In this document: piece after piece, positions 29,186 to 34,773 of the stretch
How the letters are laid out: every line of letters starts with the position of its first letter
Numbering within the stretch: position 1 is the stretch's first letter
Source: JACRLW01 sp050181465
Lineage (GTDB): Bacteria; Planctomycetota; UBA1135; UBA2386
DNA length: 64,000 nucleotides
Direction: 5' to 3'
NCBI GenBank assembly: GCA_050181465.1
Contig: JBFXDD010000027.1
Span: 1 to 64,000, forward strand
Translations under genes and position numbers: made by a program
Notes under the pieces: generated by a model
Seen by the model: only the letters and a program-made list of their open reading frames with translations
Database searches by the model: none
What the model was told of the DNA's origin: nothing

Positions 29186-29470
29186 GACGTTCCACGTCTC
29201 TGAGACACCTTCATATTCGAACTCTGCCCGCTCAAGGGCGTCCTCCAGGCTCTCGTGCCAGGTATCCGTCACCGTGTTCCACTCCGGGTCGCAGCCGAAG
29301 AGGTAGTAGGCCGTCTCCCCCTCGTACTGAGAAATCGCGAGTCCCGCAGCCGGGCCCTGAAGAACACCGGCAACGACTTGGCGGCAACCCCCAGTGGGCC
29401 GGTGGCGTCCATCGATCGCAGACCACCGCACCACCTTCGCACCACCGAGCAGTTCAGGAGGCGGCTTCAT
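29180..29470 (-). CDS. Cassette 11: hypothetical protein (96 aa)
   Basis: A small acidic protein with no recognised family. It begins MKPPPELLGGAKVVRWSAID. The second half (LAISQYEGETAYYLFGCDPE, then DTWHESLEDALERAEFEYEG) resembles small beta-beta-alpha cassette proteins of unknown role. The ATG lies 6 nt inside the cassette boundary and the TAA lies in the attC inner core. Confidence 0.65.
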   Translation of the reverse strand: MKPPPELLGGAKVVRWSAIDGRHRPTGGCRQVVAGVLQGPAAGLAISQYEGETAYYLFGCDPEWNTVTDTWHESLEDALERAEFEYEGVSETWNVV

Positions 29471-29475
29471 CGTTC

Positions 29476-29547
29476 GTCTAACGCCTTTGGCATTGAGCCG
29501 CGATCACCCGCTTGGGGGCGATCGTCGGCTTCCATGCCGTGTTGGGC
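29476..29547 (-). repeat. attC site 10
   Basis: Cores GTCTAAC (29476-29482) and GTTGGGC (29541-29547), with the arm TTGGCATTGAGCCGCGAT. The upstream gene reads through the whole site and stops in the outer core. Confidence 0.8.
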
Positions 29548-29909
29548 ATCCTCGAATCGCGGAGAAGCTGGCATGAATCGGACGGGAACACAAGGCGGTA
29601 ACCTGGCTGCAGGATTATTGGCGTGTTGTCCCGCCACCACTGCGCTGCGGAAGGACTGGATCGCGTAAGAGCGTCCATGCAGTCGACTCCCTCCAACGTG
29701 TAGCCCGTCCACCACTGCGTGCGTCCTGTCAACCGAGACCATATGCGCCCCAGCAGTGTGCGGGGGGCAGTCAAGACTCCACTGGTCAGTACCCGAACCG
29801 GCTTCTCAGGGTGATCTGCCGGCAGAGGAACGATTACGCCCACCCACGCGCGACGGACGTCCAGTGGTGCCTCGCCGGGGGGAACAGAGATGATTCGAAC
29901 TTGAGCCAT
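29478..29909 (-). CDS. Cassette 10: hypothetical protein whose C-terminus is encoded by attC
   Basis: 143 residues from the ATG at 29909 (MAQVRIISVPPGEAPLDVRR). The body has VGVIVPLPADHPEKPVRVLT, WWTGYTLEGVDCMDAL and a closing RDNTPIILQPGYRLVFP strand. The last 24 residues or so (RMPNTAWKPTIAPKRVI...) come from the attC sequence, with the TAG in the outer core. No family recognised. It is soluble and starts 18 nt inside the cassette. Confidence 0.65.
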   Translation of the reverse strand: MAQVRIISVPPGEAPLDVRRAWVGVIVPLPADHPEKPVRVLTSGVLTAPRTLLGRIWSRLTGRTQWWTGYTLEGVDCMDALTRSSPSAAQWWRDNTPIILQPGYRLVFPSDSCQLLRDSRMPNTAWKPTIAPKRVIAAQCQRR

Positions 29910-29926
29910 ACCAGGAGCGGAAGCAT

Positions 29927-29986
29927 GCCCAACGGGTTGCCGCTCAGCCGCGGCCGAAGGTCCTCGGCTGCTGCGGTGAGTTAGGT
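29927..29986 (-). repeat. attC site 9
   Basis: Cores GCCCAAC (29927-29933) and GTTAGGT (29980-29986), with arms GCCGCTCAGCCGCGG and CGGCTGCTGCGG. Short, well-formed site. Confidence 0.8.
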
Positions 29987-29989
29987 TGA

Positions 29990-30292
29990 TCAATCGTGCC
30001 AGTAGCCGGGGCGCCGGTAGCCATGCGCCAAGGCAACGACCACGATCGACTCGCCCGGGCCGGGCGGAACACGGTAGACGACATGAAACGGGAATCGCCC
30101 CAAGAGATACCGCCGCGTCCCCGACACGTGAATCGGGTATCGATGGGGCTCCTCGCCGATTCGCTCTCATGCAAGATCGATCTCTGCCAGGAACGCCGCC
30201 GCCGCGCTTGAGCTCCGCTCCGCGTACCACGCCCGTGCGGCGGCAGCTTCGGCTGCCGCGGCCGGATGGAACTCGACGGGGAAACACGAGGG
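29990..30292 (-). pseudogene. Cassette 9: ParE/RelE-type toxin, inactivated
   Basis: In one frame the - strand encodes a ParE-like toxin: VEFHPAAAAEAAAARAWY near the start, then FLAEIDLA, an in-frame TGA at 30167-30169, then ERIGEEPHRYP, TRRYLLGRFPFHVVYRV and the typical end VVALAHGYRRPGYWHD. The toxin is about 100 residues, normal for the family. Two lesions are visible: the internal stop, and no ATG/GTG/TTG in frame between the antitoxin stop (30293) and the conserved start. The antitoxin gene directly upstream is intact. Confidence 0.8.
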
Positions 30293-30514
30293 CTACCCGG
30301 CGATGATGCGACGAGCCTCTCTCCACGAAATCGGCTTCACCGACTTCGCGTCCAGCTCGCGCACGCGCGCGGCGATCTCAGCTTCCCAGGCCGCCGCGGC
30401 GACCTCGTCGACCGCCTCATCGAGGGTCTCGATCAGCCTGCTGGCCAGCGCCGCCCGTGCCTCGGGCGGCAGCTTGAGCGCCTCATCGAACAGCTTGCGG
30501 GTGTCGGGGATCAT
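30293..30514 (-). CDS. Cassette 9: addiction-module antitoxin (CHP02574 type)
   Basis: A 73-residue protein from the ATG at 30514: MIPDTRKLFDEALKLPPEAR, then ALASRLIETLDEA and a C-terminal SWREARRIIAG. This matches the small putative addiction-module component family that pairs with ParE/RelE toxins. It would bind and neutralise the toxin and repress its own promoter. The toxin gene that follows at once is broken, so this antitoxin may be an orphan or may neutralise a related toxin elsewhere. Confidence 0.85.
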   Translation of the reverse strand: MIPDTRKLFDEALKLPPEARAALASRLIETLDEAVDEVAAAAWEAEIAARVRELDAKSVKPISWREARRIIAG

Positions 30515-30524
30515 GCCGCGGACT

Positions 30525-30704
30525 CTACCACAGACCCGAGCGCGCCTGGATCTCCACGTCATCGCGAAGCTCGCCTGCGTACTTGGGGTCAGCTTCGGAG
30601 CGCGTGAAGACGAGAGCGAACCCAAGCCGCCGATAGACGCGAATGGATGCATGAACGTCGCTCACCATCAAGACAGGGTGAACCGCTTCGAGCCTGCCCG
30701 TCAT
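30525..30704 (-). CDS. Cassette 9: truncated VOC (glyoxalase/bleomycin-resistance) fold protein
   Basis: A 59-residue frame from the ATG at 30704. The text VHPVLMVSDVHASIRVYRRL, then GFALVFTRSEADPKYAGELR and DDVEIQAR, is the first half of a VOC-superfamily domain (usual length 110-130). It ends at a TAG just 10 bp before the antitoxin start, so the second half has been replaced by the toxin-antitoxin genes. Probably a non-functional remnant, though it could still be translated. Confidence 0.7.
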   Translation of the reverse strand: MTGRLEAVHPVLMVSDVHASIRVYRRLGFALVFTRSEADPKYAGELRDDVEIQARSGLW

Positions 30705-30737
30705 CCATGGGTCCTCGCGATTGAGACAGCTTCGCCT

Positions 30738-30798
30738 GCCGAAGTGCTCTGCCGCTCAGCCGCAGCCGAAGGCCGCCGGCCGCTGCGGTGTGCTAGAC
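30738..30798 (-). repeat. attC site 8 (degenerate)
   Basis: The inner core is GCTAGAC (30792-30798), one change from GTTRRRY. The outer core near 30738-30744 reads GCCGAAG. Arms GCCGCTCAGCCGCAG and CCGGCCGCTGCGG are kept. Confidence 0.55.
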
Positions 30799-31065
30799 CG
30801 CTCGCCGGGAGGCTCCAGGTGCCGCGGTACCTCGGAGCAGCCCTGCGACACTGAGATCCTCATCCACGTCCGGCCAGTGAATCCCCTCACCATCGCCCAG
30901 CAACCGCCAGTTCGAGCGCTGCTCGGCCGAAGCGTGCAGCAGACGTGGGAACCACGCCAGCGGAACGATCACGCGACGGCCGTCGGCCAACGCGACGGAC
31001 AGCTCGTCCGCGGTGACCAACACGTCAGTCGCACGCGGGTTGACGCTAGGTTCCGAAGTAGTCAT
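30793..31065 (-). CDS. Cassette 8: DUF2442 protein
   Basis: A 90-residue protein from the ATG at 31065 (MTTSEPSVNPRATDVLVTAD). It has the DUF2442 core ELSVALADGRRVIVPLAWFP, then RLLHASAEQRSNWRLLGDGE and GIHWPDVDEDLSVAGLL. It overlaps the DUF4160 gene by 20 bp. DUF4160 and DUF2442 genes are very often paired and have been proposed as a toxin-antitoxin-like module, with DUF2442 the likely antitoxin. The function is unproven. Confidence 0.88.
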   Translation of the reverse strand: MTTSEPSVNPRATDVLVTADELSVALADGRRVIVPLAWFPRLLHASAEQRSNWRLLGDGEGIHWPDVDEDLSVAGLLRGTAAPGASRRAV

Positions 31066-31282
31066 GCCATGCCTCAAGGAAGTTCATCCGGTGCTCGCTC
31101 ACCTCTCGCTCGAGCCGACGAAGCTCTCGGGCGCTGAGTCGGCTCGAAGACGCCAAGGATACCGGATCGAGCCAGAACTTGGCCACCGCTCCGGCCTGCT
31201 CGACGTGAATGTGCGGCGGCTCCGACCCCTCGTTCGAGTAGAAGAAGAACCGCGCTGGCCCGATCCGAAGAACGGTTGGCAT
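31046..31282 (-). CDS. Cassette 8: DUF4160 protein
   Basis: A complete 78-residue DUF4160 protein: MPTVLRIGPARFFFYSNEGS, EPPHIHVEQAGAVAKFWLDP and the ending LEAWHDYFGT. The HIHV motif and the aromatic strand are family hallmarks. It is the first gene of a two-gene cassette with DUF2442, overlapping it by 20 bp, and may be the toxin-like partner. It starts about 55 nt inside the cassette, longer than its neighbours, so a promoter could lie there. Confidence 0.9.
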   Translation of the reverse strand: MPTVLRIGPARFFFYSNEGSEPPHIHVEQAGAVAKFWLDPVSLASSSRLSARELRRLEREVSEHRMNFLEAWHDYFGT

Positions 31283-31336
31283 CTCCGACGAATCTTAGCG
31301 GAGTCAGGCGGCAGTCCAAGGCGACCAGGGTTCGCG

Positions 31337-31402
31337 GATTAACGAGTTGCTGCTCACCTGCAGCCGGCGAAGCCGGCCGTCAGGTGCAGCAGCTGGTTAG
31401 AT
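31337..31402 (-). repeat. attC site 7 (different sequence family)
   Basis: Cores GATTAAC (31337-31343) and GTTAGAT (31396-31402). The centre is a long near-perfect hairpin (GCTGCTCACCTGCAGCCGGC against its complement, loop GAA) without the GAGCCGCG/CGGCTC arms of the other sites. It may come from another integron lineage. Confidence 0.75.
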
Positions 31403-31738
31403 CGCCCCGCGCTCGGCCCCGCAAGCCCCACACCGCCGAGCCTGAGGAGTTCGGAGGGGCTTGCCACAGCTTGAGCAGGGCGGGCCGTACAAGGCAATCC
31501 TGTGATGGTAGATCGCGCGGAAGTTGGATTCGTGGCACCCAGTGATTCGCTCGAACTCCTGACGCGCTGGCGCGAAACGCGCGTCCAGATCGACATCGCC
31601 GAGAGGGACTCCGTGCGCACTTCGAAACTCCTTAGTCGCACGCATGCACTCCGTCAGGACGGAGCCGACCTGTGCGTATTCGTCCTCGTCCAGCATCGGG
31701 ATGTCCATACGACACCGCCAACACCACATCGTCTTCAT
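31397..31738 (-). CDS. Cassette 7: double zinc-ribbon hypothetical protein
   Basis: 113 residues: MKTMWCWRCRMDIPMLDEDE with a CxxC pair, a helical centre (RQEFERITGCHESNFRAIYH), then CSSCGKPLRTPQARRCGACG with two CxxC pairs. The 'PLRTPQARRC..CG' tail recurs in many small bacterial proteins. The function is unknown; zinc binding is inferred. The tail resembles that of cassette 2. Confidence 0.8.
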   Translation of the reverse strand: MKTMWCWRCRMDIPMLDEDEYAQVGSVLTECMRATKEFRSAHGVPLGDVDLDARFAPARQEFERITGCHESNFRAIYHHRIALYGPPCSSCGKPLRTPQARRCGACGAERGAI

Positions 31739-31756
31739 CGAGTGAATATCGAGTCG

Positions 31757-31825
31757 ATCTAACGTCTCTGGCGCTGAGCCGCGAGCGCCGCTGCGGCGCT
31801 CGCCGGCTCCTGCGCCGAGTTAGGC
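31757..31825 (-). repeat. attC site 6
   Basis: Cores ATCTAAC (31757-31763) and GTTAGGC (31819-31825). Full family arms GGCGCTGAGCCGCGAGCG and CGCTCGCCGGCTCCTGCG. A consensus site. Confidence 0.92.
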
Positions 31826-31831
31826 GCCATC

Positions 31832-32062
31832 CTAGCAGCTCCCCTCGAAGGCCGCCGCGACCATGCCCCGGACCTGCCTGTAGAGATGCCTGTCCGCCAG
31901 CTCGACGTCGAGACCCTCGGCCAGGAACACGGCATCGGTGAACGCGCGCACGTCGCTTGGCGGATCCTGCGTCAGCTTCGAGCGGTCGGCAGGCGGCAAG
32001 CAGAAGCCGAGTTTGATGCACAGGTCGTCGAGCAGGCGATGAGCTTCGGGCTCGCTCAGCAT
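31832..32062 (-). CDS. Cassette 6: hypothetical protein (76 aa)
   Basis: A small acidic helical protein: MLSEPEAHRLLDDLCIKLGF, CLPPADRSKLTQDPPSDVRA, then FTDAVFLAEGLDVELADRHL and YRQVRGMVAAAFEG. The pattern 'LGFCLPP...DPP.DV.AFTDAV..AEGLDP' is a recurrent small family of unknown role in high-GC environmental bacteria. Start about 30 nt inside the cassette; stop just upstream of attC 6. Confidence 0.8.
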   Translation of the reverse strand: MLSEPEAHRLLDDLCIKLGFCLPPADRSKLTQDPPSDVRAFTDAVFLAEGLDVELADRHLYRQVRGMVAAAFEGSC

Positions 32063-32091
32063 TCGTTACTCCCGTGACCCCACCTGTGCGT

Positions 32092-32169
32092 GCCTAACGA
32101 TGGAGTTCAGCCGCGGCCCGTGAGGAGCGAAGCGACGAGCCGGACGTCGGCTGGAACGACTGGTTGGGC
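32092..32169 (-). repeat. attC site 5
   Basis: Cores GCCTAAC (32092-32098) and GTTGGGC (32163-32169), with the arm GAGTTCAGCCGCGG. Some 74 bp of non-coding DNA lie between this site and the stop of the gene it follows. Confidence 0.8.
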
Positions 32170-32242
32170 ATCAAGCGCGCAGCGCCATGCAAGTGAACAT
32201 GAAGCGCGAGCCTGTCCGAACCAGGCGAACCGTGGCGCGGCG

Positions 32243-32503
32243 CTAACCGACAGGATCGAGATCCTTTGGGAATTCCGTGCACTGCTCCCACTCCTCATCG
32301 GTGAGATCGGCGGTTATGTTTCGAGAGTTCCAAGCTCTATTGAGGTGAGCATACACATGCCCCAAGTCAATTCGGAACTCCTCTTCCCCATAGCCTTCCT
32401 TAGTGGTCAGTTCTCGAACCAGTTGTGCTAGGTGTTCGCTCGCATCATCCAGTCCATGCACGAGCATTGCCCAGGCAGCGGGGTTGTCTTTTTGGTTGAT
32501 CAT
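32243..32503 (-). CDS. Cassette 5: hypothetical protein (86 aa)
   Basis: A small acidic protein from the ATG at 32503 (MINQKDNPAAWAMLVHGLDD), preceded by AAGG 11 nt upstream. The longer TTG start at 32527 falls in the attC core. It contains ASEHLAQLVRELTTKEGYGE and HLNRAWNSRNIT. Helical, soluble, no known family. Less GC-rich than the chromosomal genes, which fits foreign origin. Confidence 0.7.
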   Translation of the reverse strand: MINQKDNPAAWAMLVHGLDDASEHLAQLVRELTTKEGYGEEEFRIDLGHVYAHLNRAWNSRNITADLTDEEWEQCTEFPKDLDPVG

Positions 32504-32521
32504 GTCCGACGCGACCTTGAT

Positions 32522-32589
32522 GCCCAACGTCTTTGGCGCTGAGCCGCGAGCGCCTCTGGGCGCTCGCCGGCTCCTGCGCCTAGTTAGGC
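32522..32589 (-). repeat. attC site 4
   Basis: Cores GCCCAAC (32522-32528) and GTTAGGC (32583-32589). Arms GGCGCTGAGCCGCGAGCG and CGCTCGCCGGCTCCTGCG, almost identical to site 6. Confidence 0.92.
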
Positions 32590-33039
32590 GCCGCCGATGA
32601 GCGGCACTCTAGCGCCAGGATCCAGGCTCTGGCTACTGGTCCGCGTCGGCGGCGCTCGGAGAACTTGGCGAAAGCGATCGCCGCTGAACCGGATCAACCC
32701 ACGCGGTGGATAGTCGATCTCGATGCGGTAGAGGTAGTCTCGGTATCCAGCTGCGTTGACGCGCAACTCTCGCTCGATGCCCCGCATGGAGAAGGGTGCG
32801 ACCGCAAAGCCTGTGTAGTCGACGGAGAAGACGAACTCGAAGACGTCGAAGAAGACCAAGGTGGCGGGCGCAACCTGGAATGCCAGCGTCCCGTCGCCGG
32901 GCTGCTCCCATGCCGTGATGAAGTCGATGTCCAGCGTGAGCGTGGCTTGACCATGCGCCGCCTCGGCAATCCCCCAAGCGTGCACGTGGCAGTCGTGCCA
33001 GCTCAGCTCGTCGAAGTCCTGCTCGGTCCAGCTCTGCAC
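32584..33039 (-). CDS. Cassette 4: hypothetical protein (151 aa)
   Basis: Starts MQSWTEQDFDELSWHDCHVH, with 'WHDCHVHAWGI' as its most striking motif, then a beta-rich region (TLTLDIDFITAWEQP, LVFFDVFEFVFSVDYTGFAV) and a 'YLYRIEIDYPPRGLIRFSGD' strand. Proteins with W-H-D-C openings and this length are frequent in integrons and next to toxins, but I can give no function. Start 20 nt inside the cassette; stop in attC 4. Confidence 0.75.
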   Translation of the reverse strand: MQSWTEQDFDELSWHDCHVHAWGIAEAAHGQATLTLDIDFITAWEQPGDGTLAFQVAPATLVFFDVFEFVFSVDYTGFAVAPFSMRGIERELRVNAAGYRDYLYRIEIDYPPRGLIRFSGDRFRQVLRAPPTRTSSQSLDPGARVPLIGGA

Positions 33040-33058
33040 CAGTGAGTCTCCAGCGAGC

Positions 33059-33156
33059 GCCTAACGTCTCTCACGCTGAGCCGCGAGCCGCGTGCGATGG
33101 GTTTGATCTCGCGGTTGGCTTCATCGCGGCTCGTCGGCTCCTGCGTGTAGTTAGGC
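33059..33156 (-). repeat. attC site 3 (98 bp)
   Basis: Cores GCCTAAC (33059-33065) and GTTAGGC (33150-33156), with family arms. A longer central loop carries CGCGAGCC...GGCTTCATCGCGG. Confidence 0.9.
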
Positions 33157-33720
33157 GCCCACGACAACGTAGTCACCCGAGTCGAATCCGACCACAAGCT
33201 GCCGTCGCCCGGCAAGGCCCTCGGCACCGAAGCGAGAAACGAGCAGCGCTGCGCCGAGCTGTCCTGCGTAGCCCATGTAGGCACGCTGCCCGTCAGCACC
33301 TCGTCGACCGGCCTCGATCTCTGCTTCCTTGATCGCTGCGAGTGTCGCAGACGCAAGGTAGCGCCCCTCGGGCCACCACGCCGGCGAACATCGCGAATCG
33401 GGATCGTCCTCATCGAAGCCGCGAATACCGGCCACGTAGTAGCCGATGCACTCCGATCCCTCCTCGTCCACCGCATCAAAGAGACCGAACCACAAGGCGT
33501 CGATGTCGTCCGGCGGTGGATCTCGCTGGATGAGCTGAGACAGCTGTCGGTGCACGGACAAGACGTCGCGCTCGATGTCGACGGTCGAAAGCTGGTTCGC
33601 TGTGTCCGAATCGCATTGATCTGCGAAAGCTCGGACCAACTCGTTCCAGCCAGACCGAACGTCGGTAGCGGACCTGGCAATACTACTCACCAGGGCGAAG
33701 ACCGCGGCAGGATCGTCCAT
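33151..33720 (-). CDS. Cassette 3: hypothetical protein (189 aa)
   Basis: An acidic cytosolic protein, the largest intact cassette product. Sections: a helical start (VFALVSSIARSATDVRSGWN), DIDALWFGLFDAVDEEGSEC, then IGYYVAGIRGFDEDDPDSRC and a C-terminal IKEAEIEAGRRGADGQRAY. No signal or known domain. Start 17 nt inside the cassette; the TAA lies in the attC inner core. Confidence 0.75.
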   Translation of the reverse strand: MDDPAAVFALVSSIARSATDVRSGWNELVRAFADQCDSDTANQLSTVDIERDVLSVHRQLSQLIQRDPPPDDIDALWFGLFDAVDEEGSECIGYYVAGIRGFDEDDPDSRCSPAWWPEGRYLASATLAAIKEAEIEAGRRGADGQRAYMGYAGQLGAALLVSRFGAEGLAGRRQLVVGFDSGDYVVVGA

Positions 33721-33736
33721 GACGGAGAGTTGGAGC

Positions 33737-33832
33737 GCCTAACGTTGCCGCTCAGCCGCGAGCGGCGCCAGAAGTGTACCGCCTTCGCCGGACGGGCGAA
33801 CGCCGCTCGTCGGCTGCAGCGGCGGGTTAGCC
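33737..33832 (-). repeat. attC site 2 (96 bp)
   Basis: Cores GCCTAAC (33737-33743) and GTTAGCC (33826-33832). Arms GCCGCTCAGCCGCGAGCGGC and CGCTCGTCGGCTGCAGCGGC pair well. Confidence 0.9.
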
Positions 33833-34195
33833 AGCGGGGTGATCGTGCCAGTCCTCGCCGCACCACAGACATTGCCGCGCACGCGGTGTACGAGCCACTC
33901 GATCGCAACGCGGGCAGCGATTGATGAACACCGACGATGCGTGTTCCCGCGGCACGCGCTGACGAGCTCGCGTCCGGAACACTGGCCAGCCCTCCGCGAG
34001 TGCTTGCTGAACGCGAGGATCGCTGGCGTAGCCCCAGCGTCGTCGGAGCTCCGCCGCCAACGCGCCGCTTGCGGCGGCCGCCTTCTGCTCGGCGCGGACG
34101 GCCCGACCGACGATCCGCTCCAAGTCGCTGAGCAGCGCCACGTAGTGGTTCCAGACGTACCGGTCGAGTTCGCTGTCATCGTCGTACGTCGGCAT
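33827..34195 (-). CDS. Cassette 2: zinc-ribbon hypothetical protein (122 aa)
   Basis: From the ATG at 34195 (MPTYDDDSELDRYVWNHYVA), about 10 nt inside the cassette; the longer frame starts inside attC 1. A helical region (LLSDLERIVGRAVRAEQK, RRWGYASDPRVQQAL) leads to a C-terminal zinc ribbon: CPRCDRVARTPRARQCLWCG. The tail 'RCPRC.RVARTP.ARQC.WCG' is a recurrent cassette-associated motif of unknown function. Compare cassette 7. Confidence 0.78.
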   Translation of the reverse strand: MPTYDDDSELDRYVWNHYVALLSDLERIVGRAVRAEQKAAAASGALAAELRRRWGYASDPRVQQALAEGWPVFRTRARQRVPREHASSVFINRCPRCDRVARTPRARQCLWCGEDWHDHPAG

Positions 34196-34200
34196 GGCCT

Positions 34201-34278
34201 GGCTAACGTTCGACATGAGCCGCGGCACAAAGGCTGCGAAGCAGCCTTTGTGACGTCGGCTCGATGGAGGGGCTAGGC
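34201..34278 (-). repeat. attC site 1 (integrase-proximal)
   Basis: Cores GGCTAAC (34201-34207) and GCTAGGC (34272-34278; one change). Arms ATGAGCCGCGGC and GACGTCGGCTCGAT, with the apical hairpin CACAAAGGCTGC-GAA-GCAGCCTTTGTG. Confidence 0.82.
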
Positions 34279-34599
34279 GTCGCGTTCACTGCGCACAACT
34301 TGCGAGGCAAGAACGACGAACTCAGTCTCTCCCCGCGTGGATTCAACACCCCACGGCTGCTCGGTTGTGACGCGCACGAGCGAGCAGCCCCCGCTGTCTT
34401 CCCACTGTTCTAGGACAACACACTCGATGACCCCGGGGCGGGGATAGTTGCTCGTTGCCCAAAGATCCTCGGTCGTGACGACTGGCACCTTCTCAACAAA
34501 CACGTGCTGCTCATTGGCCGCGTCTCTGAGCACGCACTCGACGAATCCAGGTTGATGCTCATCGACGAAGCGCACGATTGCAACGGCGAGTGCAGGCAT
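34273..34599 (-). CDS. Cassette 1: hypothetical protein (108 aa)
   Basis: From the ATG at 34599 (MPALAVAIVRFVDEHQPGFV), 12 nt after the core GTTAGGC at 34617-34611. A longer frame reads upstream into the integrase end and is not credible. A short alpha/beta protein with 'ECVLRDAANEQHVFVEKVPV', VTTEDLWATSNYPRPGVIEC and VLEQWEDSGGCSLVRVTTEQ. The pattern fits a small nucleic-acid or phosphate-binding beta-barrel, but I assign no family. As the attI-proximal cassette it would be the newest and the best expressed. Confidence 0.75.
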   Translation of the reverse strand: MPALAVAIVRFVDEHQPGFVECVLRDAANEQHVFVEKVPVVTTEDLWATSNYPRPGVIECVVLEQWEDSGGCSLVRVTTEQPWGVESTRGETEFVVLASQVVRSERDA

Positions 34600-34610
34600 G
34601 GAATTGCGAC

Positions 34611-34773
34611 GCCTAACTTGAATTGGACAGAACTGCCCAACACCGAAACCACCACGCCCGTCGCCGCCTAACGCGACGCCGCCGTGGTGGAGAAAAACCG
34701 TCGAACCGCGCCAGACCTCGGATCCAAGCGGAACGTCACTCCGCCCGCGCCACGTTAGGCAGATCTGTCTAAC
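34611..34773 (-). other. Candidate attI region
   Basis: The stretch between the integrase stop and cassette 1. Three core-like heptamers read on the - strand: GTTAGAC (34773-34767, overlapping the integrase stop codon TAG), GTTAGGC (34672-34666) and GTTAGGC (34617-34611, the boundary of cassette 1). A complementary GCCTAAC (34760-34754) could pair with the one at 34672 to form a 95-bp ORF-less attC-like unit (outer 11 of 13 bases complementary), but it lacks the family arms. One of these cores should be the insertion point of attI; which one cannot be decided from sequence. Confidence 0.55.
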
